The position numbers were made by a program, and so were the translations under genes. Shown piece by piece: positions 47,107-59,667 of a stretch of DNA of 64,000 nt (position 1 is its first letter; every line of letters starts with the position of its first letter). Under the pieces are notes generated by a model that saw only the letters and a list, made by a program, of their open reading frames with translations, made no database searches and had not been told where the DNA came from. This stretch comes from Rhodamnia argentea. Taxonomy: Eukaryota; Streptophyta; Magnoliopsida; Myrtales; Myrtaceae. The stretch covers positions 5,270,001 through 5,334,000 of the forward strand of contig NC_063150.1 in assembly GCF_020921035.1 (NCBI RefSeq). Direction: 5' to 3'.

Positions 47107-49513
47107 TTTTCTTGATTTTCAGTGCACAGCATGCAGTCTCAGACATTTTAAATTCCCCGGTAGTTAAACTGGTCTTGGAAAATGGAAGAGAAAGGAGAAA
47201 GTTACTTTTGGTTCAAGAAAATTGGAAATTCTTATTTTTATTGAGAATTGGTGCGAGCATTAAAAAAAAAAATTTCAAACGAGGGCATGAAGTGCTCTTG
47301 TTTTCTTAAATAAGAATATGAAGTATATCATGTTACAAATAAGGGTTTAAAGTGCGATCATTCTTTTAAATAAAGACCTAAAGTGGTTATGTTTGTCTCA
47401 AAGAATGGTTTGACCTTCAAGTTGGTCAGACCCTTATTTGAAATTCATATGGCCGTTTCAGATTTTTAAAACAAAATCCATTTCGGGCACTTTTTCGAAA
47501 TTTTCCCATAAACAAAAATCTACATTAGAATAGTTTGATCTAGCTTAATGAGTCTTGACGATACTTACTCGAGCAAAGAGAATAATAACCAATACTAGGA
47601 AAATAGAAAAATCACCTTTTCAAACTTCCACCTATGCTGGTATTGTTGAGCAAAAGACCATACGAGAGCAGCAAATGCTTCTCCTGATTCATCCCTATCT
47701 TGAAAATCTTCCTCCTCTTTATCTTTTCTTTTTAGTGCTAAATCAACCTCTGCAAAAGAATCGGAATATTTTCTAGGACGTATCTCGCGTGAGCCTACAT
47801 ATGGTAAGGTCGTGGGCCTATAAAATAGAATAACACCTCTATACCACCAGTCGCCACCCTACCAGTTTCGCAATGATTGTAAGATGCGGATATAATAATG
47901 GGGCATGTCTCCAAGACGAGTTTGACCAAATCGGTGCATGTCGTGCCATATTAGTGTGACGAAAATATTTGCCTTTGAATTTTTCGATAATATCATGAGA
48001 ATGCATGTGCACAACAAAATGGTATGCGTATAGATAGAAGGAAAGGACATGTGCACAAAGATCATATATATATCCCGTAAATAAGAGATGTGGATACATT
48101 AGCATCCTACTCAAGCACAAGCTAAAATTTGAAGCGGAGAGAACACTATTATGATGCACATATTAGAATGTCCAATTCAAAAATTTAAACTTATAGATTG
48201 AAGAATACACGTGTACATATATATTTATATATTACAATTTGGGATACTTTAACGGTGGTCATGAGCGGAAGCGCAAGCGGCACATATGACCAAATTGGCG
48301 CATGTCGTGCCATATTAAAAGTAAATTTAAAAAAACCTGGATCGGGCCAAGGTTGTCGTCGATTACGGCCCATGGATGATGGATTACGGCAGCATACCAA
48401 ACCCGACGTTTCCTATTTCGACCCGAAAGGAAAGAAAGAATGAAGCGGGTCTCTTCGGTCTAAGCCTCTCAGCTCGGGGATTTCCCGGCGCCGCCAATCC
48501 GTGAAGAGCTCGCTCTGGCGGTCACGGTCGTGCCATTGCCTCGCAGGATTCTGCCGCGACCGGTGAACCATGACTGAAGTCGGGGTTCGGTGCGCGCAGG
48601 TGAGGCCTCGGCTTTCCGTATTTGATTGGCTCTTCATTTGTGGGTTCGGATCTGAACATTCTGGGGAGATCTTGTATGTTCAGGCGTCTGATCATCTCCC
48701 AAAGTTTTGATTTTTTTTGTTTCTGTGGGATTAGATCGTTTGGTTAACTGGTGGGGTTGTGCCATTTTGATTGATTACTCCTAGCGAAGTGTCAAATGTA
48801 GGTGGTTTCTTTCCGATTCCTTCCATGGATTCTCTCGTTCTGATTCTTGTGATCTCACTACAAGAAACGCGCATATCGAAGGCTTCCCAGGCGATTTGAT
48901 TGAAGCCTGAGGAGCTCAAATTTGTGCAACACAAAATGATCTATCTTTCTTTGCAATCAATCCTCTTGATGCCTTATTCTTTGCATCCAGGTGATTTCAA
49001 GGAGCTTGATGGACATTTGCTTAAAAAACCGCTGCGTCTTGTGTGTTTTTGTTTTCTTTCTGCTGTGAACGATTTGATGCTGATGATGTCTTGTTATATT
49101 CGTTTCCTTTTGTTGATTATCCGTGAATGGCGCAAAATCCGTTAATGACTATGCTGAAGTAGCAAATACTTGAAGTTCCGTGTTGGAGCTTGTACTTGGT
49201 CAGTAGAAATGAGATGTTTGGTGTGCTCCTTTAAATTTGTGCAGCATTGGACTCCTTTCTGGTTCATTCTCTTACTTGCCACTAGCTATATTGATTGAAC
49301 GCTGCTTGAGAATGTAGAAAGAGAATCGCAAGGGCAGCCAAGTTTTTTGGGTGAAATATATTCGAAGGTGGACACTGGTTGCTCGAATTTTATGAATTGT
49401 GTCCTTAAGTTGTTGTTACTCGGGGTTCATTTTGCTATTTGGTTATGATTTTGAGTGAATACAATGTACTTAACTAGATAATTCAGAAGAAAAAACATTC
49501 AGCACGCTGCCAG

Positions 49514-49551
49514 ATGATGATTGGGATATTGCGCATGGGCTTTGAATTCCA
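49514..49551. repeat. 38-bp direct repeat, copy 1
   Basis: ATGATGATTGGGATATTGCG onward is identical to 50492-50529. Weaker similarity continues for about 70 bp to the right of both copies. Confidence 0.85.
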
Positions 49552-50491
49552 TTAGATGGATTAGTGAAATATCCTCATAATTTGTCCCTGCTGATGGCTA
49601 AAATCTGTCCTTCTCATGGTACCCGGTAGCAGCTTTTGAAATGTCTCATTGTTTGTGATGGATGATTGTTTTGCGAAACCATAAAAAAAAAAATTTTTTT
49701 GTCAAAGTTGCATGTACGAGTTTCTCCTTTGATGAAAAAAACATCTATTTTAGTTAATCCATACTTCATTCTTTTGTTTCTGGTTCTCTCTTCCTGTGTT
49801 TTCTAGTCTTGTACAGAATGGCTGGCTGATCGGGTGGGGCCGAGAAAATATGAAAGACACATTTAGCTGCTCTCCCAATATAAATCCTCTGACACTCCTA
49901 GTGACCAGCTTGCATTTTCCTTAACCATCAGATGGAGGGAAAATTTGCTTGTCCTGCAATAGGTACGTGCCATTCTTTTTATTTACATGAAATGCACTCC
50001 TTTATCTCTGCGTAAGTAGCAGCCTAGTGTATATGACTCAGGATTCTAGGCGTGTCTTGGTTTTGTATTTAGATTGAGATGCCTTTTGGTATAGCCTCAT
50101 CTCATCCTATGGATAACACTGACAGTGGTTGATTTACTAAAGCTTTGTCGCAACCGGTGGTTTTCTTCCTTCAGGGTCAGTTTTGTGATCCACATAGTCA
50201 ACTATTAAGGTTGCAGATTGAAAACTAGAGTTATGTAAACTTCATTGGTGACGAGAATAGACTGTGGACACTGAGAAGGAGGAGATCTATAAGGACATTG
50301 TGTGGCTCAGGTCGCGACAACTTTGATGTCCCATGCTAAAGTTCCTGACCATGTGAGTTTTAATTTCGTATTTACGCTTTCTAAGCACCGCACAGACGCG
50401 ATCTGTCTTTCCATCCGAGCTTAGGTTATGTACTGTGTTTGGTAGGATGTGTACAAGTAGGAAGCTTCGAATTCCCCTTCGAGTGAGCTAC

Positions 50492-50529
50492 ATGATGATT
50501 GGGATATTGCGCATGGGCTTTGAATTCCA
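50492..50529. repeat. 38-bp direct repeat, copy 2
   Basis: Identical to 49514-49551 and in the same orientation, 978 bp away. Confidence 0.85.
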
Positions 50530-52687
50530 CTTTAATGGGATATTGAAAAAATCTTGCTACATCATCCCATCTGATAGCAAAATTTCAATCATAATAAATG
50601 TCTTAGCACCTTGCAACGACTTCACAATGACCACATCGTTTCTCGGTGGACTATTGTTTTTCTTGATGATACAAGCGTGAACTTACAACCTTCTTTGGCT
50701 AGAGTTCCTCTCACCCTGATGTTTTCTCAGCTCATTTGTAACGTTTGATCAGAGGAAAACCGAATGCCGGTATATTGATCTTGCATGTGCATCATGCCTC
50801 ACAGTAGCCCGCTGTCCTCCTTTAAGTTCAGGAGGACGTTCAGGTTTTCTCGGCCACAACCGTGAGCATGTCTTCTTTCCCCCTCTGAAGATGCTAACAT
50901 CTCTGTTTGAGTGCTCGGGGATTCAGCAATACAAGAAAGCAACCCCAGACAGTGCTTCTGGAAGCACGACAACTGAAGCAGGGTGAGGGAGTGAGTTAGA
51001 GCAGTTGTTGGTCTTGTCTTCCTATGTTTGTTAACTCTCTTTGAATTGTTTGTTAAAATCCACCCTCAACTTGTGTCTCAATTTTCCTTTTTATTTTTCG
51101 CTTTATTGCGATTGGACGTGTCATGGTGTAGAAAATTAAGCCTAACTACTTTTGGAATAAAGTAATTTTGTCACATGACTAAGGTTAGATTGTCTCAATA
51201 CAGAAAAGCGACCTTAAGACATAATAAGCTTTTTGGTCATCCTTAAACATAAATTCCGATACAACAGCAAAGGCAAAATGTACGAACTTTATCACCAAGA
51301 GTAACATTTCACCAACCCTATTTTCTCTTTTAAATTTCCTTTTGAATGCTCACCGTTCACAACAAATAAAAGAAAACACACCGCGTGGTCTCAGAAGTTT
51401 GTTGTTATTGGCTTGAATAGGTGAATTAACGTGTCGAGAACAGTCATGTCCGTACCGAGTACAATTAGAAGAGCACACTAGTTCAACACAAGCCTCACAA
51501 TATAATCCATGACAGTGTCCCGACTCGATTCGAGGCGATGAATACCCATAAGTCCGATCATCATGTTAGGTAATGCGACGACTCGATACGGGACGGGTCT
51601 TAACAAACTATCGTGCATTTCATGCGGATTTGTCGGCTCAATCCATCGACTTCTCATGTGTTTGATGAGTGTTGCATCTCCTGTGCCACAATTCCACGGG
51701 TGCTTAAACGATTTGATATCTTTAAGTAGCATTTAAGTAGTATCGATCCCGTGTTATCCGCTACACTCAACGTAGAGGTGACAAAATGGGTTAGGAAATC
51801 ATATTCTCATCCATATTTAAGAGTATAGATCATAAATGAGTTGTTTGACAAATTTAAGTGAGTCATAAATTGATCACTTAACAATTTGATGGATCAAAAA
51901 TGGATTAACTAATTGTAGTGAGTCATAGCAATATTATTTTTATTTTTTATTTTTATAATTATAAAATTGTCCATAATGTTTTAACAATATATATTTTTTA
52001 ATAATTCATAAGTTTTGCTAAAATTGGATTGAGTATGAACGTATTTTAGAAATATGGGTCGGGTATGAATTGAATTAGGTATGAATCGTTAAATTGTATT
52101 ACATGAATATGAGTCAATACGGGTTAAATTGATCAATATGGATCGGATCATATTCAATCCGATTTGACCCAACCGTTCGATATATCTAACTCAACGATGA
52201 ATTTATTAAAATCACATTGTTTTGCTACGGTAAATCTCGATCACAAGACGAGCATATTCCAAAAAAATTAGCTAAAATCGCCAAGCCGACCAACCCCTTC
52301 GGGAACAATCCCCCTGCTCCAAAAACTGAATTTGGTTTTGATGAAGAAAGAAATGCTTTTTAGCTCATTGAAGGAAACGAGAAATGCTGAGCGGAGATGG
52401 ACGCACGGATGAGGAGAGACTGGTTTCACCAGTTTTTTCGACGTGTGTTAATTGCCGCACAATCGGTGCTTTGAAATTGGAACGAACGCTATTTCCACTC
52501 CACGTCCTCGGTCCCATCGACACATCGATCGTCCAGACACGAAAACTCCAACACGACAATCCCACGGTCGCCTCGCATCGCCATCTCCTTATAAGACTCG
52601 CGGCCTCGCAAGCCACAAAATTACCTCTCCACATCACCCCCCACCCCTCCCTGCACGCCCGCGACCACCGCCGACCCTTCTCCGGAG

Positions 52688-55600
52688 ATGTTGAAGTTGT
52701 CGTGTAATGCCGCGGACCAGATTCAAGCCCTCGCCCAATGCAGATTCCTCGACCCATCGAAGCCCGGGCTCCTCCCGTCCAGGCGGAGAGCCGCCGCCGC
52801 CGCCGTCGTCTCTTGCTCCCCGGCTGGTAAAGCTCCGACTTTGGCGGTGGTCTCGGACGGGCCGGCCCGGGTCGAGCCCGGGCCGGGCAGCTTGGCCGAC
52901 CGCCTCAGGTTGGGCAGCTTGACCGAGGACGGGCTGTCGTACAAGGAGAGGTTCATAGTGAGGTGCTACGAGGTGGGGATGAACAAGACGGCCACCGTCG
53001 AGACCATCGCTAATCTGTTGCAGGTTTGTGTGCTCAGTGTCTCGAATTGATTTCACTTTCTTTTGATGGGTTTTGGGCAGTTGAGATTTGCGAGTGTCCT
53101 GGAGGAGATTTTGTGGGACTGCCTGCGAATGGCTATATGAGTTGTGGATCTGGAGTATTTGAGTAATTCAAAACCGAAGTTAAAAGCTCGTGAAGCAGAG
53201 TGCTTTTTTGTTGGTGTTGGACTGAGGGATTGGGTCTATGTCCTACATGCAAACCAGCATGCATCTTGGTTTAGCCGTATCAATATTTTAATTGTTGCCA
53301 TGAATTGCTAACAACATCTGGATTTTGAGAAATCCCATGATAGAGCAGTTGATCTTTGTTGCTGGGTTTGGGATTTGGTTGAATGATATTGAGTACTCCC
53401 CATGGCTTTCTTAATCCTTATTTTAAACTTCGTAACTTCTGTCAACGCAGTGTGTTGATCCAACAGCTGGATAGATCGATAGGCTCATTTATGGCAGTAG
53501 GATTTTTTTTTCCTATTTGGAAAGAGTTGCCTCAAGTTGCTTTTTGCAGTAAGAATTAGTGGTCAAACTTAATGATATCTGCCTTGCAGGAGGTTGGGGG
53601 TAATCATGCTCAGAGTGTTGGATTTTCGACTGATGGATTTGCGACGACCCCTACTATGCGGAAGCTGAATCTCATATGGGTAACTGCCCGCATGCATATT
53701 GAAATATACAAATATCCGACTTGGTAAGTTTGGCTAGTTTTATGTTTCACATCCGACGTTTGGGTTTAGGATTGTTATACATACTCTGGTATTAGGATTG
53801 TTATACATACTCTAATAGCAGTGTGTCATTTGAGTCAGGAGTGATGTGGTGGAAATAGAGACGTGGTGTCAAGGAGAAGGCAGGATCGGAACTAGACGAG
53901 ACTGGATAATCAAGGACTATGCAACTGGTCAAGTTACTGGAAGAGCTACAAGGTAAACTTGTTCGTTTCTTTGAAGTGCGAGCTGGTGTTGGGGATGCTG
54001 CTCTCTCATGTCTGTTGCCCTGAGCTACCTTATACGTCCAGGAAGAGTTAAACTGGTTTTTCCATATTTTGTTTGTAAAAATGGGGTGAATTGCCATCGG
54101 ATGGTGGAAATAATATTATTTCTCCTGCTTGGCAAAGGCTTTTGTACTGATCAATTAGCTTGTGGTCAATTACCTTGGGGTTGCAGAAGCAACACTGCAT
54201 CCATTCTGCATTGTTCTATATTCAGGATAGTTTTGAGGTTAGCATGAAGAAACCTCATCTCTGACAGAAGTAGTGGCGTTCCTCTCTGTCTGATGCTATC
54301 TTGGGGTTTTCTTGGGTGAGCCATAGGTTTATAAGTTCTTCTTTAAAACTTCAAGCAGAAGAGACAAATGTATAGACATGTCTATGGGATATGTATGTGG
54401 GTGAATGGATGTACATGCACATATTTTCCCTTAATTTGATATTGATGCTCTACCTTATCTAAGCTCCTTATAAAAAGAATTTCCCCTGCAACGGAAGTTA
54501 AAAATGCATACTGTTGGTACTTTTTTTGTTTGGATTATATACGTGGTACTTTGGCTCACCAGTTCAACCATCTGATTTTTCAGCAAGTGGGTCATGATGA
54601 ATCAAGAAACTAGGAGACTTCAGAAAGTAGACGATGATGTTCGTGATGAGTATCTAATTTTCTGTCCACGAGAATCAAGGTACATTTGTGTTCGTGTTAT
54701 AGGCATAAATATCATCTTTGTCGATTATGCTCTGTCACGCATTACTGGAACATGAGTATGATCACACTAGAGACTGCGGCATTCAATTCAATACAAGTAT
54801 ATTGAGGAAGGAGCTTATATTAGCAAGGGGCCTTTTGCCATGCTATAGTGATACCCAGGTTAGGTGATAATGTAGGTGCAGGAGTGATAAGAACTACTTA
54901 AATATGTGCATGAAAGTGTGAAAACTCTGCTAGATGGTTGGTGTTTTGACTTGCCTCATCAGTCAGAAGTTTCTCTGGATTCAAAGAACATGCCTGAAGT
55001 CATCTCCTCTAGTTCTGTGGACTATGGACCATTCTCCAAAAGTGGTATTATGAATTTGCAGAAGCATAGCATTGCACCTTTTGGATGCCTGGGACTAAAA
55101 AAAGTGACAATGCGATACCTAGCCAAGGATCTTTAGAATTCTTCTAACTTCTAAAAGTAATATCATTGGGATATTGTGCATGTTGTGTAAAATATAATCA
55201 AATGCTTGATATTCCCACATGTCTGGAGACATACTCTCAGACATAATTTCCAACGATTGACCAGATTCCAAAACCATTTGGCCTTTTTTTCCTCCCAAAA
55301 TATGTGAATAAGTACAATAAATGACTCTGCGTAATAAAATGTAAGTCATATCTTATGCCCTTTTAGATTATGCTCCTGAGTCATTGCTACTTTGTTTGCC
55401 GGAGATTTTGTTATTTGTAACTAATGTATAGCAATGGTGGATGGTTTCTTTGAAAAGTTTTTAAAACATAATTCCTCCAAAATTTTGATTATGGAAGATT
55501 TCCTTTTTGTACTGTTTAGATTTTGGGGTGGATCGTTAGTGGAGAGAGGGAAACGCAAACAGAAAGCGCTATATTTTCACTCGCTCAGATTACATAGCTT

Positions 55601-56807
55601 AAATAGCATGGAGAGATAACCTGCTTAATACCCTAAACCTGTTTACCTTCTTTAACATACCTAATGCGTGGTAAATATCTCATTTTTACTGAATATTCTT
55701 TGACGTACACGTTAAAGCTCATGTTTATTTGATTTGTAGATTAGCGTTCCCAGAGAAGAACAATGGCAGCTTGAAAAAAATAGCTAAGTTGGAAGACTCT
55801 GCTCAGTATTCGAGGCTGGGGCTTGTTGTAAGTTGATTAACTCATATGAGTTGCCCAGATTTATTCACATCTTTTCATTAATTATTGTGCTCCCCACAAC
55901 CACAGCCTAGACGAGCTGATCTGGACATGAACCAACATGTCAACAACGTCACCTACATTGGATGGGTTCTAGAGGTAAGAGTTGCAGGCCTTATTTCATA
56001 TCCACTACATTGGACATGCCTCATACTTCTAACATGGCTGAATCAAGGTTCTTCTAATTGCCTCTGTTTTGCTGCACGCATCGGGCTTTCAAGAGAAGTC
56101 GTGTTGAGAATTAAATCCTTGCAACCTGCATCTAGGTCGGGTTCCTCATCGTTATATCAGCCTCATTAGGAAGTTGAAATCATATGCTCACAGTTTTACT
56201 AAGGCTTGCCTTTCCTGTGGGAATAGCTTTTTCTTTGTTCCTGCTGTCACCAAGTGGGCCACAAAATTTGTCAGAAACATTATTTTTTTGTGCTGCTTTC
56301 CTTTAATTTGCCGAAAGGTGTCACAGAAGAAGAATAATGATAGAGGCTTTGGCTTGGCCTCATATAGCAAGAGCTGTTGCAGTCTCTGTCTTCATAAGTT
56401 TTTCTTGTCCCACTAATTTGTAGAGATGAAGACATCAGCAGTTTTTGAAATGTTCCTCAGTATCTCTCATATCCTGTAAATCCTGCAATCAACCTTCCTT
56501 TGAAATACTTTCTATGTTGTCATTATTACAGAGCATGCCTCAAGAAATTATCGACTCCTACGAACTGCAAATGATCACACTGGATTACAGGCGTGAGTGT
56601 CAGCACGATGATGTTGTCGATTCGCTCAGCAGTCATGAACCAGACGAGAACTCGGAGGACATCTCGCAGCTCAAAGGAACCAATGGATCGGCTGCATCTC
56701 CGGCGGCGGAAGATTATTGCCAGTTTCTCCACTTACTCAGGTTGTCTGGTGATGGCCTAGAAATAAACCGTGGTCGCACCCAGTGGAGAAAGAAGCCTAT
56801 AAGATAA
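52688..56807 (+). CDS. FATA: Plastid oleoyl-acyl carrier protein thioesterase, FatA type, 7 exons, 370 aa
   Basis: Exons 52688-53023, 53590-53723, 53839-53952, 54584-54679, 55740-55827, 55906-55974 and 56532-56807 join in phase. The enzyme hydrolyses acyl-ACP (oleoyl-ACP preferred) in the plastid stroma, ending fatty-acid synthesis and releasing 18:1 for export. Residues 1 to about 70 (MLKLSCN..., Ser/Ala/Arg-rich) are a transit peptide. Two hot-dog folds follow: the first from SLADRLRLGSLTEDGLSYKE through NLIWVTARMHIEIYKYPTW and the second with DLDMNQHVNNVTYIGWVLE. By analogy with plant thioesterases the catalytic set is Asp263, Asn265 and His267 in that block and Glu301 in YRRECQHDDVVD. The end GDGLEINRGRTQWRKKP is FatA-typical. 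The sequence is clearly FatA, not FatB. Length is close to the Arabidopsis protein. Intron 2 holds a 20-bp tandem repeat. Confidence 0.96.
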
Positions 56808-59667
56808 CTCATTTTTTTTTATCGCATGTAAAAAGACCATTGGTGATTTGTATTTGTCATTCTTCACGAGGATTTTCTGCGCTGCCAAATCCCCGTCATT
56901 GCTCGCTTGTAGTTTTTCTTCTGCATTTAGAAATGTGACTGTTGTGCTGAGAGAAAAAACGAGAGAGATTTGTGTACTCACTGCAGTTATTCGAGGTACC
57001 TTAAGGCCGCCTCGTAGTCGGGGGACTTGAATTTGTAACCTTTCATGCTGTGAGCATAAGGTTTTCATTTCATTTTTTACGAGGAGAATTATTAGGGGTC
57101 GCTCTTGGTAGTAAAGGAATGCATGCTGAAATGTTTTTGAGTTTTTTTAATTTGAAATGTCGCTGCTTGGGAAGAGCATTCAAGTGATATGTTGAAGAGA
57201 GAGGGACAATGGCTTGGGAAGTGAACTGAAGACATGATCTAGTGTTTGAAATTCTGCACAGTAGTGAAATCTCAGTAACAAGTTGCAGTTTGTCTGTCTT
57301 GAGCATCTATATACCTATTTGGAATCCGCAAATTTGAGAATTGTCTCAAGAGTTTCAAGTCCATTGCTGCTTATTGGTTTATGTTGATAAAGGTTATGTC
57401 GACATCAGAACTCAGTGAATTCTCTAATTCGGTGAACTCGGGATTAGTGGAAGCGGCGGCTTATGTTTCTCCGTGTCGCCCCGCGAGATTGAAACTCCAG
57501 TCACCTTTGCACCAAACGTATTGAGTATGTGATATTCTTAATCATGTTGATGCTCGTCATTTACGATCGAGGCAGTGGGCCTGGTGGCTTTCAGGATGTG
57601 TCAATCCCGGCCGAATTGGAGGAAAAGAAGAGGGTCTGCAAGGCGCACACATCCGGGCGTCTTCAAGACGCAGACTTCCGGGACCGTCGATGTGACGGAT
57701 CTTTATTAGAAACAACATCGGCTACAAAAACTATTTTCACAAAAAATGTTTGGTTGGTGACAAATAGACATTTTACCCAAGATCTGGGTATTTTTTCCAA
57801 TTTACCACCATAGCAGTCCAACAATTCCCATCGAAATAACGCTTCTCAGTTTTTTTAACTCAGTGAAAATAGCATGCTGAATTCTTGACGAACCTCCATC
57901 GTTTGCTTTTGACAACCATCCTGAGAACAGAAAACGTCCTACGTTGGACTTTTTCCCAAAGGAGGAACGGGTTCCAACGTGAAACTAGAAGACAAAAGAA
58001 ATTCTACTTGGTAAAGAAAGGACTCAGATCGCGGGATGGTTGCCATGTTTTTTCTTCTGTTCATGAAAATAGTGGCGGTATAGGACAAACGCCATTAACG
58101 CAGCTTCCTTCAAATCAAATACTAGTCCAATGAAGACAAGGCTACCTCCTCTTGGTTGAGTACTTCTCTACATTGTCTTAACAGATCTGATAGTGATAAG
58201 ATACCCACTGCTGACTCTCCTTGTCCTGTGATCTACTGTCTGATTCATTGCCTTCTCTACACTGCCTTTCTTTCATATTTCAAGTTTCCGGTCGGAGTCT
58301 GCCCTGGGCCAAGCTGAAGTGACAGCCAATTCTTGCATCTTTAAAGAACGGTGTATAAGTCGATACGAGCGCAAAAAACTCATCAACTATGGGAAGAACT
58401 ACATCATCCTGGCAACAGAAGTTGTCTATTTGCTCTTAGAAGAACAATTGACCCCATTAAGCCTTTGCGGACTGCAAAAACAGCTACTAAACTCACTGGA
58501 CAAGTCCTGGACTGACTTGTACTAGCAACCCTGTCATACTACTGTCAGCAAGAACTATTGCAATCTCCAGATCCTTGACCGTTAAAAAATGCAGCTCCCA
58601 AACACGTGAAGAAATAAATAATGATTATTCGCCAAAAGAGAGAGACCTGCCGATGGAGATCCTGAGATCGGCTATGGTAGCTGATTTATCTTCGCTAGGA
58701 AAAATCTGATTAAAAATGGGCAAACTCGGGAAATATACCATAATCCGCAGAATGGTAAAACTAGCAGATACCTGACGGATACAGAAATCCTTGCTTCGAA
58801 TTACCAAGAAATCCTCTGCCCTCGAGAAGACCAACAAGAGATGAATCAAGAAAAGACCCGGTGAGCCATGATAGCAAGATTACCTATGATGGTAGAAATC
58901 GTGGCCCAGGTTCCAAGAGAAGTTCCACTGCCTGATTGTTCTGAATAAGCCATCACCTACCTCGCCTAGTTCATCACAAGGGCAAACACAGCGTATTACC
59001 AAAACCAATCGGAGCAGCTAATGAAAATGTCAGCAATGGACTGGCGTAGCATTAGACTGTCAGAGAGTCCACAAGCACTTCTCGCCGTAATATGCAATGG
59101 ATAAAGTAATCTCATGAAGCTTGAAAGATCCAAAAATCTATAACAACACTATATCTGCAGCCAATAAAGACACATGAAACCCATTTTTTGGGCACTCAAG
59201 TAATTAGCTCCATCTTTACATAGGACCACCGACTGCCCTAGAACAATAAACTCCCTAATCTCCAACACAGCAAAGTAGAGCGTGCAAGCAAAATCTCACG
59301 GATGGAGAAGAACTTAAAGCACACAACAGCAACGCACAACAAAAGGTAAAACAGGTATCTTTTCTTTCTGAATGGATGTTTCTGCAGCATTCGTAAAATT
59401 AAACAGACAAGCAATGTCAGCCCTAAGGATAATCCAAGAAGGGCCCTGGAGTTTCAGAGGAGAAAATTCTAGGGTACAAAAAGAGAAGAGAAAAGTTAAC
59501 ATCATTCTACAAATTAGTGACAGGAAAACTGTTCCAACTTCCAAGGTCATACAATTGGCTAGAGTGTAACCTTTATTTTTTGTTTCAGCAAGCCAAAGAT
59601 GTCGGTGAAACATGCCTACCCAATGTTTCCACGACAAAATCACACAAATCTTGGACAAAGTACAGTT
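56808..59667. other. Convergent 3' intergenic region, FATA (+) and CDC45 (-)
   Basis: FATA 3' UTR, then DNA with short frames (for example 57529-57813 and 59314-59658) that show no family signature. Confidence 0.5.

Larger units (their letters stand above)
47107..52687. other. 5.5 kb without a convincing protein gene; scattered repeats and exon-like pieces
   Basis: A 'gaccaaat(c/t)gg(t/c)gcatgtcgt' segment occurs at about 47929 and 48289. At 48480-48600 a GC-rich leader-like stretch ends with an ATG and a good donor (GCGCAG/gtgagg). At 49932-49963 another piece ends ATAG/gtacgt. A 38-bp perfect repeat is at 49514-49551 and 50492-50529. At 50891-50986 a 31-codon frame contains IQQYKKATPDSASGS. 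Together these could be remnants of a spliced gene or a long non-coding RNA, but no family is supported. 51740-52200 is AT-rich. The FATA promoter lies before 52688. Confidence 0.4.
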
